In this document: one piece after another, positions 1 to 6,910 of the stretch
How positions within the stretch are numbered: position 1 is the first letter of the stretch
Layout of the letters: every line of letters starts with the position of its first letter
From: JANXYW01 sp031400455
Lineage (GTDB): Bacteria > Chloroflexota > Dehalococcoidia > DSTF01 > JACRBR01
Assembly (NCBI GenBank): GCA_031400455.1
Contig: JANNPX010000029.1
Location: 1 to 64,000 of the forward strand
DNA: 64,000 nucleotides
Direction of reading: 5' to 3'
The notes under the pieces: generated by a model
The model's database searches: none
What the model saw: only the letters and a program-made list of their open reading frames with translations
What the model was told of the DNA's origin: nothing
Program-made: the position numbers and the translations under genes

Positions 1-207
1 GTTTGATCATGTTCCTGCTCGTCGTTCAAGTTTCAAGCACGCTCGCTCAGTACGTATGCAACAAACCGATCAACAAAACTCGTGGTGATGTGCAATTCTT
101 CGGCGTAGAAGGCACGAAAAGTTGCACCGCGCCGTCGGCGCGGCGCCGCCGGTATATCCTGAGGTTCGCTTCAAGAATCAGTGCCCATCTACAGGTCGGC
201 CATCAGG
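1..207. other. Upstream stretch with no gene recognised
   Basis: The first 207 bases hold a short open frame from position 3 and a long antisense frame that mirrors ilvB. Neither has family-like sequence or a ribosome binding site. I see no gene here; the stretch lies upstream of the ilv-leu promoter. Confidence 0.5.
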
Positions 208-237
208 TTGACACCTGCGTTATCGAATCTGTATACT
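208..237 (+). promoter_or_regulatory. Sigma-70 type promoter of the ilv-leu operon
   Basis: TTGACA at 208-213 and TATACT at 232-237 are separated by 18 bases, a near-perfect housekeeping promoter. Transcription would start near 244, just before Stem I of the T-box leader, so promoter and riboswitch form one consistent unit. Confidence 0.8.
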
Positions 238-243
238 CCGCGC

Positions 244-483
244 ACATAGCGGGCTTTGAAGCGCAGCAGTAGATTCGCGACGGCCTGAGCGAGCCGGTGT
301 TGGTGTGAGACCGGCGGTAGCGGGCGAATCGAACTCAGCGTGGAGCTGCCGGGGTGAGCTGAAGGGCCAGCCCGGGCCGGGTAGCGACCGTTAGAGCGCT
401 CCGAGAGCCTGTCCGCCAGGGCGGATTGGAAGAAGGGTGGCACCGCGGGCCTTGTACCCGTCCCTTTAGTGGACGGGTTTTTT
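244..483 (+). promoter_or_regulatory. T-box riboswitch, leucine (CTC) specifier
   Basis: This leader would sense uncharged tRNA and control the ilv-leu operon by transcription antitermination. The conserved T-box (AGGGTGGCACCGCGG) is at 434-448. Stem I can be traced: GCAGC 263-267 pairs with GCTGC 345-349, and GATTCGC 272-278 pairs with GCGAATC 324-330. Between them lies the specifier loop, with AGTA (268-271) on the 5' side and GAA-CTC-A (331-337) on the 3' side. That is the usual loop-E arrangement and places CTC (Leu) at 334-336. The distal region around 288-317 also matches the family. One oddity: the TGGC bulge would pair best with a tRNA ending GCCA, whereas leucine tRNAs normally carry an A discriminator. 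The T-box identity is secure; the Leu assignment rests on hand folding. Confidence 0.93.
456..483 (+). terminator. T-box intrinsic terminator
   Basis: ACCCGTCC (456-463) and GGACGGGT (471-478) form an 8-bp stem with a 7-base loop, followed by six T residues at 478-483. It directly follows the T-box sequence, as expected of the terminator that competes with the antiterminator. Confidence 0.92.
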
Positions 484-517
484 GATACCCGGCGGCGGCC
501 GAAGCAGGAAGAGGCAC

Positions 518-685
518 ATGATGTGCCGAAAACAGGGAATGATGAACAAGCAGATCGCTTCTCCGGAGGGTACCCCGGTCTCGGCGTCCAGCCAGTTGGC
601 ACGCCGTGACCGCGATGTAGTACGCCTCTTGTCCGGGGTATCCGGCGAGCAGAACACGCTCGCGCTACTCGGACTCCTCCTTTAG
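518..685 (+). CDS. Possible Leu-rich leader peptide
   Basis: This 55-codon frame follows the T-box terminator and precedes ilvB. An AGGAAGAGG stretch at 505-513 could serve ATG 518 or 521. The last nine residues read TLALLGLLL, so six of nine are leucine, mostly CTC codons. That is the signature of leader peptides that gauge leucyl-tRNA supply before leucine genes. I see no second intrinsic terminator before ilvB, so any control would probably be at translation (see 674-786). It could also be a chance frame in GC-rich DNA. Confidence 0.35.
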   Translation: MMCRKQGMMNKQIASPEGTPVSASSQLARRDRDVVRLLSGVSGEQNTLALLGLLL

Positions 686-786
686 TCGTCCTCGCGCCGC
701 ACGCGGATTGCAGGGGACGATGCCCACCAGGGTGGGAACACCAACGACAACGACGGATGCCGCATCGTGCGGACGAGTCGCAGGAG
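674..786 (+). promoter_or_regulatory. Possible pairing that hides the ilvB ribosome binding site
   Basis: CTCCT at 674-678, inside the Leu codons of the possible leader peptide, is complementary to the ilvB Shine-Dalgarno AGGAG at 782-786. Just inside it, TCGTCC (686-691) is complementary to GGACGA (771-776). Together they give 11 nested base pairs with an internal loop. A ribosome stalled on the Leu codons would block this pairing and free the binding site. This is inference from hand pairing only. Confidence 0.3.
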
Positions 787-794
787 AAGCAGCA

Positions 795-2525
795 ATGACA
801 AAGATCAAGGGCGCAGAGATCATCATGGAGTGCCTCCGCAAGGAGGGGGTCGAGATCATCTTCGGCTACCCCGGCGGCGCCAACCTCCCGATGTACGACG
901 CGCTGAAGAAGTACCCCGACATCAAGCACGTGCTCGTGCGCCACGAGCAGGCGGCGGCGCATGCCGCCGACGCGTACGCGCGCGTCTCCGGCAAGGCAGG
1001 CGTCTGCTGGGCGACGTCCGGCCCCGGCGCGACGAACCTCGTCACGGGCATCGCCAACGCGTGGATGGATTCCGTGCCGCTGGTGTGCATCACAGGCCAG
1101 GTCGTCTCGTGGCTGCTCGGCCGCGATGGATTCCAGGAAGCGGACATCACCGGCATCACGATCCCGATCGTCAAGCACAACGTGCTCGTGCTGGACGTCG
1201 AGGACATCGCGCCTGCTATCGCCGAGGCGTTCCACATCGCAACGACGGGGCGGCCGGGGCCGGTGCTGGTCGATATCCCGCGCGACGTGCAGCAAGCGCT
1301 GTGCGAGTTCAACTATCCGGAGAAGGTGAGCCTGCCGGGCTATCAGCCGACGGTGATGGGGCATCCGGGTCAGGTGAAGAAGGCGGCGCAGCTCATCGCC
1401 GAGTCGGAGAAGCCGCTGATCCTCGCGGGGCACGGCGTCGTCATCGCTCGCGCGGCGGAGGAGCTGACGGAGCTGGCGGAGAAGGCGCAGATCCCCGTGA
1501 TCACGACGCTGCTCGGACTGGGCGGCATGGCGGGATCGCACGAGCTGAACATGGGGATGCCGGGCATGCACGGCATGTATTGGAACAACATGGGCATCCA
1601 GGAAGCTGATCTCGTCATCGGTATCGGCATGCGCTTCGATGACCGCGTGACGGGTGCGCTGAAGGACTTCGCGCCGAACGCGAAGATCATCCACATCGAC
1701 ATCGACCCGGCGGAGATCGGCAAGAACGTCAAGACGATGGTGCCGATCGTCGGCGACGTGAAGGCGGTGCTGAAGCAGCTGCTGCCGCAGGTCGAGCCGA
1801 TGCGACACGATGCGTGGCGCGCGTGGTTCGCCGACATGCGGGCGAAGCACCCGTCGATCGCGATCCCGGAGAGCGATAAGATCCTGCCGCAGTACGTGAT
1901 CAAGAAGATCTACGAAATGTCCGGCCCGAAGGCGTACTACGCGACGGGCGTCGGGCAGCATCAGATGTGGGCGGCGCAGTACTTCTGGGGCGACAACCCG
2001 TACTCGTTCGTGACGTCGGGTGGCCTCGGAACGATGGGGTTCGAGGTGCCGGCGGCGATCGGCGTGCAGTTCGCGCGGCCGCACGACACCGTGTGGGCGT
2101 TCTGCGGCGACGGTGGCTTCCAGATGACGATGCAGGAGCTGTCGCTCTGCGCGGAGTACGAACTGCCGATCAAGTTCGCCATCATCAACAACCACTATCT
2201 GGGCATGGTGCGGCAGTGGCAGGACACGTTCTACGACGGCAACAAGCAGTCGGTGCGGATGTTCCAGCCGGACTTCGTGAAGCTGGCTGAGGCGATGGGT
2301 GTCACCGGCATCCGCGTCACCGAGAAGTCGATGGTGGAGTCGTCGATCGAGGCGGCGCTGCGGCACCCGGGCGCCGTGTTGCTCGACTTCGAGGTCGAGG
2401 AGGCGGAGGACTGCTATCCGATGATGCCGCCCGGCGTCAGCCTGTCGGACACCATCGACCAGCCGAAGATCGAGACGCGGCCGCGCGAGACCACGCGCGA
2501 GCCCGCCGGCGGGAGGGCGCGATGA
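795..2525 (+). CDS. ilvB: Acetolactate synthase, large (catalytic) subunit
   Basis: This thiamine diphosphate enzyme condenses two pyruvates to acetolactate, or pyruvate with 2-oxobutyrate, the first common step of valine, leucine and isoleucine synthesis. The 576-aa product has the family length. The N-terminal pyrimidine-binding domain carries the catalytic Glu51 in RHEQAAAHAADAYAR, and SGPGATN follows. The C-terminal cofactor domain has the GDGGF...NN motif that binds ThDP-magnesium. ATG 795 was chosen over an upstream start at 708 because GGAGA precedes it at 783-787 and family homology begins there. The stop overlaps the ilvN start by four bases, implying coupled translation of the two subunits. 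Control is by the T-box and perhaps the leader peptide upstream. Confidence 0.96.
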   Translation: MTKIKGAEIIMECLRKEGVEIIFGYPGGANLPMYDALKKYPDIKHVLVRHEQAAAHAADAYARVSGKAGVCWATSGPGATNLVTGIANAWMDSVPLVCITGQVVSWLLGRDGFQEADITGITIPIVKHNVLVLDVEDIAPAIAEAFHIATTGRPGPVLVDIPRDVQQALCEFNYPEKVSLPGYQPTVMGHPGQVKKAAQLIAESEKPLILAGHGVVIARAAEELTELAEKAQIPVITTLLGLGGMAGSHELNMGMPGMHGMYWNNMGIQEADLVIGIGMRFDDRVTGALKDFAPNAKIIHIDIDPAEIGKNVKTMVPIVGDVKAVLKQLLPQVEPMRHDAWRAWFADMRAKHPSIAIPESDKILPQYVIKKIYEMSGPKAYYATGVGQHQMWAAQYFWGDNPYSFVTSGGLGTMGFEVPAAIGVQFARPHDTVWAFCGDGGFQMTMQELSLCAEYELPIKFAIINNHYLGMVRQWQDTFYDGNKQSVRMFQPDFVKLAEAMGVTGIRVTEKSMVESSIEAALRHPGAVLLDFEVEEAEDCYPMMPPGVSLSDTIDQPKIETRPRETTREPAGGRAR

Positions 2526-3097
2526 GCGGCAGACTGCACACGATCGTCGCACTGGTGGAGAACCGGCCCGGCGTGCTCAACAAGATCGCCAACAAGTGGC
2601 GCCAGCGCGCGTTCAACATCGAGAGCCTGACCGTCGGGCCGAGCGAACTGCCGGGGCTGTCGCGCATGACATTCACGGTGGACGGCATCGCGCACGACAT
2701 CGAGCAGGTGACGAAGCAGCTCTACAAAGTGATCGAGGTGGTGAAGATCACCGACGTCACGGAGGAACGCATCGTCGCACGGGAACTCGCGCTCGTGAAG
2801 GTTGCGACGACGAAGGACAACCGCGGCGCCGTGATCGAAGTGGTCAACATGTTCCGCGCGAACATCGTGGATGTCGCGGTCGACTCGCTGGTCATCGAAG
2901 TGACCGGCGCGGAAGAGAAGATCGACGCGATGATCGCGATGCTGACACCGTTCGGGCTGAAGGAGTTGGTGCGGACGGGCCGCGTGGCGATGACGCGCGG
3001 GGCACAGCCGCCGACGCCGTCCCTCGAGACGAACGGCGTGTATCACAAGTACCGGTCGGCCGGCGAAGGCAAGCCGAAGGTGGGGAGCCTGATCTAG
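2522..3097 (+). CDS. ilvN: Acetolactate synthase, small (regulatory) subunit
   Basis: IlvN binds the large subunit, activates it and confers feedback inhibition by branched-chain amino acids. The 191-aa product has the usual two-part form. An N-terminal ACT domain starts at LHTIVALVENRPGVLNKIA and contains the family FNIESL strand; a second ferredoxin-like domain follows from about residue 80. The ATG overlaps the ilvB stop (ATGA). A 98-bp gap to ilvC holds a short GGTTGGAAGTTGGAGG repeat immediately after the stop. Confidence 0.95.
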   Translation: MSGRLHTIVALVENRPGVLNKIANKWRQRAFNIESLTVGPSELPGLSRMTFTVDGIAHDIEQVTKQLYKVIEVVKITDVTEERIVARELALVKVATTKDNRGAVIEVVNMFRANIVDVAVDSLVIEVTGAEEKIDAMIAMLTPFGLKELVRTGRVAMTRGAQPPTPSLETNGVYHKYRSAGEGKPKVGSLI

Positions 3098-3195
3098 AGG
3101 TTGGAAGTTGGAGGTCTGAGCCTCTGACGGGAATCGGACGGGGCCATCAGTCAGTCGGCGCGAGCGCCTATCAACGAGACAGGAACAACAACGCA

Positions 3196-4194
3196 ATGCC
3201 ACAGATGTACTACGACAAGGACGCGGATCTTTCGCTGCTCAAGGGGAAGACGATCGGCGTGATCGGGTTCGGCAGCCAGGGGCATGCCCACGCGCTGAAC
3301 CTCAAGGACAGCGGCTGCAACGTCATCGTCGGCCTCTACCCCGGCTCGAAGTCGTGGGCGAAGGTCGAAGAGGCGGGGCTGCGCGTCGGCAATGTGCGCG
3401 AGGTCGCCGAAGAGGCGGACATCATCATGATCCTTGCGCCCGACCAGGTCGCGAAGGACGTGTACTACAGCCATATCGCCGACGGCTTGAAGCCGGGCAA
3501 CATGGTGATGTGGGCGCACGGGTTCAACGTGCACTTCGACCAGGTGCAGACGCCGGACGATATCGACGTGACGATGGTCGCGCCGAAGGGGCCGGGGCAC
3601 CTCGTACGCCGCGTGTACGCCGAGGGCGGCGGCGTGCCGGCGCTCTTCGCCGTACACCAGAACGCTACGGAGTCGGCGCGGCAGATCGCGCTGGCATACG
3701 CGAAGGGCATCGGCGCGACGCGCGCCGGCGTGCTGGAGACGACGTTCAAAGAAGAGACCGAGACGGACCTCTTCGGCGAGCAGGCCGTTCTCTGCGGCGG
3801 TACGACGGCGCTCGTAAAGGCGGCGTTCGAGACGCTGTGCGAGGCGGGGTACCAGCCGGAACTGGCGTACTTCGAGTGCATGCACGAGCTGAAGCTGATC
3901 GTCGACCTGATGTACGAGGGCGGCATGGAGTACATGCGCTACTCGATCAGCGACACGGCCGAGTACGGCGATTACTCTCGCGGGCCGGTAGTGATCGATG
4001 CGCACGTCAAAGAGAACATGAAGCGCGTGCTGGGCCAGATCCAGGACGGGACCTTCGCGAAGGAATGGATCCTCGAGAACCAGGCTGGGCGCCCGAGCTT
4101 CAACGCGCTGCGGCGGATCAACGCCTCGCACCAGATCGAAGAAGTGGGCGCGGAGTTGCGCGGCATGATGCAGTGGTTGAAGAAGAGCCGCTGA
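3196..4194 (+). CDS. ilvC: Ketol-acid reductoisomerase
   Basis: IlvC performs the NADPH- and magnesium-dependent alkyl migration and reduction of acetolactate to dihydroxyisovalerate, the second step of valine and leucine synthesis. The 332-aa product is the short class I form. It starts MPQMYYDKDADLSLLKGKT, with the nucleotide-binding GFGSQGHAHALNL loop at about residues 25-37. The C-terminal knotted domain holds the acidic metal ligands in ETDLFGEQ and the ECMHELK segment. ATG 3196 fits the conserved YYD start; ATG 3205 is the alternative. It lies in the operon between ilvN and leuA. Confidence 0.96.
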   Translation: MPQMYYDKDADLSLLKGKTIGVIGFGSQGHAHALNLKDSGCNVIVGLYPGSKSWAKVEEAGLRVGNVREVAEEADIIMILAPDQVAKDVYYSHIADGLKPGNMVMWAHGFNVHFDQVQTPDDIDVTMVAPKGPGHLVRRVYAEGGGVPALFAVHQNATESARQIALAYAKGIGATRAGVLETTFKEETETDLFGEQAVLCGGTTALVKAAFETLCEAGYQPELAYFECMHELKLIVDLMYEGGMEYMRYSISDTAEYGDYSRGPVVIDAHVKENMKRVLGQIQDGTFAKEWILENQAGRPSFNALRRINASHQIEEVGAELRGMMQWLKKSR

Positions 4195-4321
4195 CATAAC
4201 GGATTGACGTAATGATGAACGAGTTCACGATGACTACGATGCTCGGCCTCACACTTCAACAGCCCTCGTCCGCCTGAGCGGATCGGAGGGCACGGAGTTG
4301 GGCGCCGCGCGCCGCGCCGAA

Positions 4322-4337
4322 TGTTTCACGTGAAACA
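4322..4337. other. parS: parS centromere-like site
   Basis: TGTTTCACGTGAAACA is a perfect 16-bp palindrome and an exact match to the bacterial parS consensus TGTTNCACGTGAAACA. ParB binds such sites to load SMC and drive origin segregation. It lies in the 163-bp gap between ilvC and leuA, 20 bp before the leuA start. An exact match is unlikely by chance. parS sites usually cluster within the origin-proximal fifth of a chromosome, so this may place the window there. No parA, parB or dnaA is in view. Confidence 0.8.
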
Positions 4338-4357
4338 ATGCAACGGAGGACATCGTC

Positions 4358-5905
4358 ATGGACAAGGTCATCATTTTCGATACGACACTGCGCGACGGCG
4401 AGCAGTCGCCGGGCGTCGCGCTGACGGCAGAAGACAAGATGCAGATCGCGCGCCAGCTCGAGCGGCTGGGCGTGGACATCATCGAGGCGGGCTTCCCGCG
4501 CACGTCGCCGGGCGACTTCGAAGCGGTGCAGGCGATCGCGCGCGAGATCAAGGGCGCGCAGATCGCAGGGCTCGCGCACGCAAACCCCGAGGCCGTCGAT
4601 GCGTGCTGGGATGCGGTGAAGGGCGGTGTTCAGCCGCGCATCCACGTCTTTCTGTCGACGAGCGACATCCACATCATGCACCAGCTGGCGAAAGACAAGG
4701 AGACCGTGCTCGAGATGGCGCGGACGATGGTGGCACGCGCCGCGGGCTACTGCAGCGACGTCGAATTTAGCCCGATGGACGCGACACGTAGCGACCGCAA
4801 GTTCGTCTACTGGATGCTGGAGCAGTGCATCGAAGCAGGCGCGACGACGGTGAACATTCCGGACACGGTGGGCTACGCCATCCCGGAGGAGTTCGCGGGG
4901 TTTATCAAGGACATCTACGAGAACGTGCCGAACATCCACAAGGCTCGCATCTCCGTGCACTGCCACAACGACCTGGGTCTGGCGGTAGCCAACTCGCTGG
5001 CGGCAGTCTCGGTAGGCGCGCGGCAGATCGAGACGTGCATCAACGGCATCGGCGAGCGGGCGGGGAATGCGGCGCTCGAAGAAGTCGTGATGGCGATCAA
5101 GACGCGGCGCGACTTTATGAACGTCGAGACGAACATCAAGACGCAGGAGCTCTACCGGACGAGCCGCATGGTCGCGGATCTCACGGGCATGAGCATGCAG
5201 TGGAACAAGGCAATCGTCGGCGCGAACGCGTTCCGCCACCAGTCCGGCATTCACCAGGACGGCGTGCTGAAGATGCGCGAGACGTACGAGATCATGGACG
5301 CGAAGGAGATCGGCTGGCCGTCCGGCGGCGCGGAGATCGTGCTGGGCAAGGTATCCGGGCGCCACGGGTTCAAGTCGCGGCTGGAAGAGCTGGGGTACGA
5401 CCTCACCGAGGAAGAGCTGTCGCGCGCCTTCATGGCGTTCAAGGAACTGGCGGACAAGAAGGCGGAGATCGACGACCGCGACCTCGAGGCGATCGTCGCC
5501 GACAAGCTGCGTACCCAGACCGAGATCTACCACCTCGACTTCGTGCAGGTGTCGTGCGGCGACCACGCCACGCCGACGGCGACGGTACGCCTGATCGCGC
5601 CTGACGGGACGGTACGGGCTGACGCCGCGCTCGGTACGGGGCCGGTCGACGCGGTGTATCGCGCGATCAACCGCATCGTCGATGTCGAGAACGAGCTGAC
5701 GGAGTTCCACGTCAAGAGCGTCACCGAAGGCATCGACGCGCAGGGTGAAGTGACGATTCGCATCGAGGGCGGCGGACGCAGCTATCTGGGCCGCGGTGCG
5801 GACACGGACGTGATCGTGGCTTCGGCCAAGGCGTACATGAACGCGCTCAACCGCATGCTGGCGTTGGACCGGCGGCAGAATTCCGAAATGGCGACGAAGC
5901 CGTAG
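4358..5905 (+). CDS. leuA: 2-isopropylmalate synthase
   Basis: LeuA condenses acetyl-CoA with 2-oxoisovalerate, the committed step of leucine synthesis, and is normally inhibited by leucine. The 515-aa product has the N-terminal HMGL-like TIM barrel starting IIFDTTLRDGEQSPG, with the metal-binding HCHNDLGLA motif near residue 205 and NGIGERAGN near 230. A linker and the C-terminal LeuA dimer/allosteric domain follow (about 390-510). GGAGGA about ten bases upstream supports ATG 4358. The parS site lies just before this ribosome binding site. The next functional leucine gene, leuC, is separated by the VapBC module. Confidence 0.95.
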   Translation: MDKVIIFDTTLRDGEQSPGVALTAEDKMQIARQLERLGVDIIEAGFPRTSPGDFEAVQAIAREIKGAQIAGLAHANPEAVDACWDAVKGGVQPRIHVFLSTSDIHIMHQLAKDKETVLEMARTMVARAAGYCSDVEFSPMDATRSDRKFVYWMLEQCIEAGATTVNIPDTVGYAIPEEFAGFIKDIYENVPNIHKARISVHCHNDLGLAVANSLAAVSVGARQIETCINGIGERAGNAALEEVVMAIKTRRDFMNVETNIKTQELYRTSRMVADLTGMSMQWNKAIVGANAFRHQSGIHQDGVLKMRETYEIMDAKEIGWPSGGAEIVLGKVSGRHGFKSRLEELGYDLTEEELSRAFMAFKELADKKAEIDDRDLEAIVADKLRTQTEIYHLDFVQVSCGDHATPTATVRLIAPDGTVRADAALGTGPVDAVYRAINRIVDVENELTEFHVKSVTEGIDAQGEVTIRIEGGGRSYLGRGADTDVIVASAKAYMNALNRMLALDRRQNSEMATKP

Positions 5906-5949
5906 CGACCAAGGGCCACGGCCTGAGGTAAAGGGCGTTGCTCGAAGCC

Positions 5950-5979
5950 TTGACAGAGACTTAGTGAACTTGGTAACCT
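5950..5979 (+). promoter_or_regulatory. Probable promoter of the vapBC module
   Basis: TTGACA at 5950-5955 and TAACCT at 5974-5979 are spaced by 18 bases. The start site would be near 5986, just before the vapB ribosome binding site. An internal promoter here would let the toxin-antitoxin pair, and leuC-leuD behind it, escape T-box control in part. Confidence 0.55.
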
Positions 5980-5993
5980 CCGATTTGGGAGGT
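5976..5993 (+). promoter_or_regulatory. Inverted repeat over the vapB -10 and Shine-Dalgarno
   Basis: ACCTCC (5976-5981) and GGAGGT (5988-5993) form a 6-bp inverted repeat that overlaps both the -10 element and the ribosome binding site. It could be the autoregulatory operator of the AbrB-type antitoxin, or an RNA hairpin hiding the binding site. Confidence 0.4.
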
Positions 5994-5996
5994 GCC

Positions 5997-6410
5997 ATGG
6001 CCACACGACGAAAGAAAGTCACATATGCAGTTGGCGGAGAGGCGGCCACCGGGGCTCTGCAAGACGCGGCCATAGCCTGGCGGGTGGATGCGGAGGAAGA
6101 CGCTGATGCCGGACGCGGGGCTACGCGGCTCAGCGGAAAGAATCAAATTACGCTGCCGGTGGCGATGCTACGAACGCTGGGGTGGCGAGCCGGAGACGAG
6201 GTGGACCTTATGATAGACGGGGAAGAGATACGGCTGCGGCGGCGGCTGCAAGGCAAGCCGCTCCTGGACAGGCTGGAAGGCGCCCTCAGTCATGTGCCTG
6301 AGTGGCAGACCAAAGAGGGCATACATACCTGGGTGCGCCAGGAGCGCGGCAGTTGGGATCGTGAGTGGGATTCAGAACCGAAGCCTTCGAGGAGCGGGTC
6401 GGCGGACTGA
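5997..6410 (+). CDS. AbrB/SpoVT-type antitoxin
   Basis: This is the likely antitoxin of the PIN-domain gene that follows. In the 137-aa product a swapped-hairpin AbrB domain is visible at about residues 40-85: ATRLSGKNQITLPVAML, then AGDEVDLMIDGEEIRLRR. An unusual basic N-terminal extension of about 40 residues precedes it, and a C-terminal tail would bind the toxin. ATG 5997 was chosen for its GGGAGGT site at 5987-5993. Such antitoxins neutralise the toxin and repress their own promoter. The gene overlaps the toxin frame. It sits inside the leucine operon, which suggests later insertion. Confidence 0.8.
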   Translation: MATRRKKVTYAVGGEAATGALQDAAIAWRVDAEEDADAGRGATRLSGKNQITLPVAMLRTLGWRAGDEVDLMIDGEEIRLRRRLQGKPLLDRLEGALSHVPEWQTKEGIHTWVRQERGSWDREWDSEPKPSRSGSAD

Positions 6411-6910
6411 GGCACATCAGCCTTGATTCGTGCGCGTGCATCTACCTCCTCACTCGGACGGAGCCGTTCACGGCACCGATACGGAGCTTGTTCGAGCGGG
6501 CGGATGCCCGCAGGCTCGCGATCTCGCTGTCGCGTTTGGTGCAGATGGAGTTGTTGGTGCATCCAATGCGCAGCCGCGATCCGCGAGAGCGCGAGATCAT
6601 CGTCGATCTCACTGAGCGTGCGGGCGGCGTGCAGACGACCGAGCTGACGCGGACCGTGCTGTTCCTTGCGGCGGAGATTCGTGCGCACACCCGGCTCAAG
6701 ACACCCGATGCGATCGTCGTGGCTTCGGCCGCGGCGAACGGTTGCGAAGCGATCATCGGAAACGACAAGCGATTTCGGGACCTCGATTCGCTGGCGGGCA
6801 CGCGGTTGTTGGCGAGTTCCCGGCCCGTAACGTTGCCCGAATACGTGCACCTCGATGACTACGATGAAGAACTGAGACGACCAGCACTGACCAGGCGGGG
6901 ACCGAAATGA
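6365..6910 (+). CDS. PIN-domain ribonuclease toxin (VapC-like)
   Basis: VapC-type toxins are magnesium-dependent RNases that cleave tRNA or rRNA. The 181-aa frame shows the PIN acidic set: Asp21 in LDSCACIYLL, Glu62 in QMELL, Asp115 in TPDAIVVASA and Asp134 in GNDKRF. The assigned GTG 6365 overlaps the antitoxin by 46 bases. The true start may be slightly later, since no clear ribosome site precedes it, but Asp21 must be included. The stop overlaps the leuC ATG by four bases (ATGA), so toxin translation appears coupled to a biosynthetic gene. Confidence 0.82.
   Translation: MGFRTEAFEERVGGLRHISLDSCACIYLLTRTEPFTAPIRSLFERADARRLAISLSRLVQMELLVHPMRSRDPREREIIVDLTERAGGVQTTELTRTVLFLAAEIRAHTRLKTPDAIVVASAAANGCEAIIGNDKRFRDLDSLAGTRLLASSRPVTLPEYVHLDDYDEELRRPALTRRGPK

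Noticed and set aside
189..2552. 787-codon frame on the minus strand
   Set aside because: It is the antisense shadow of ilvB, rich in Arg, His and Asp, with no family features.
4321..4770. Plus-strand frame starting inside the parS site
   Set aside because: It lies in another frame of leuA, with arginine-rich shadow composition and no ribosome binding site.
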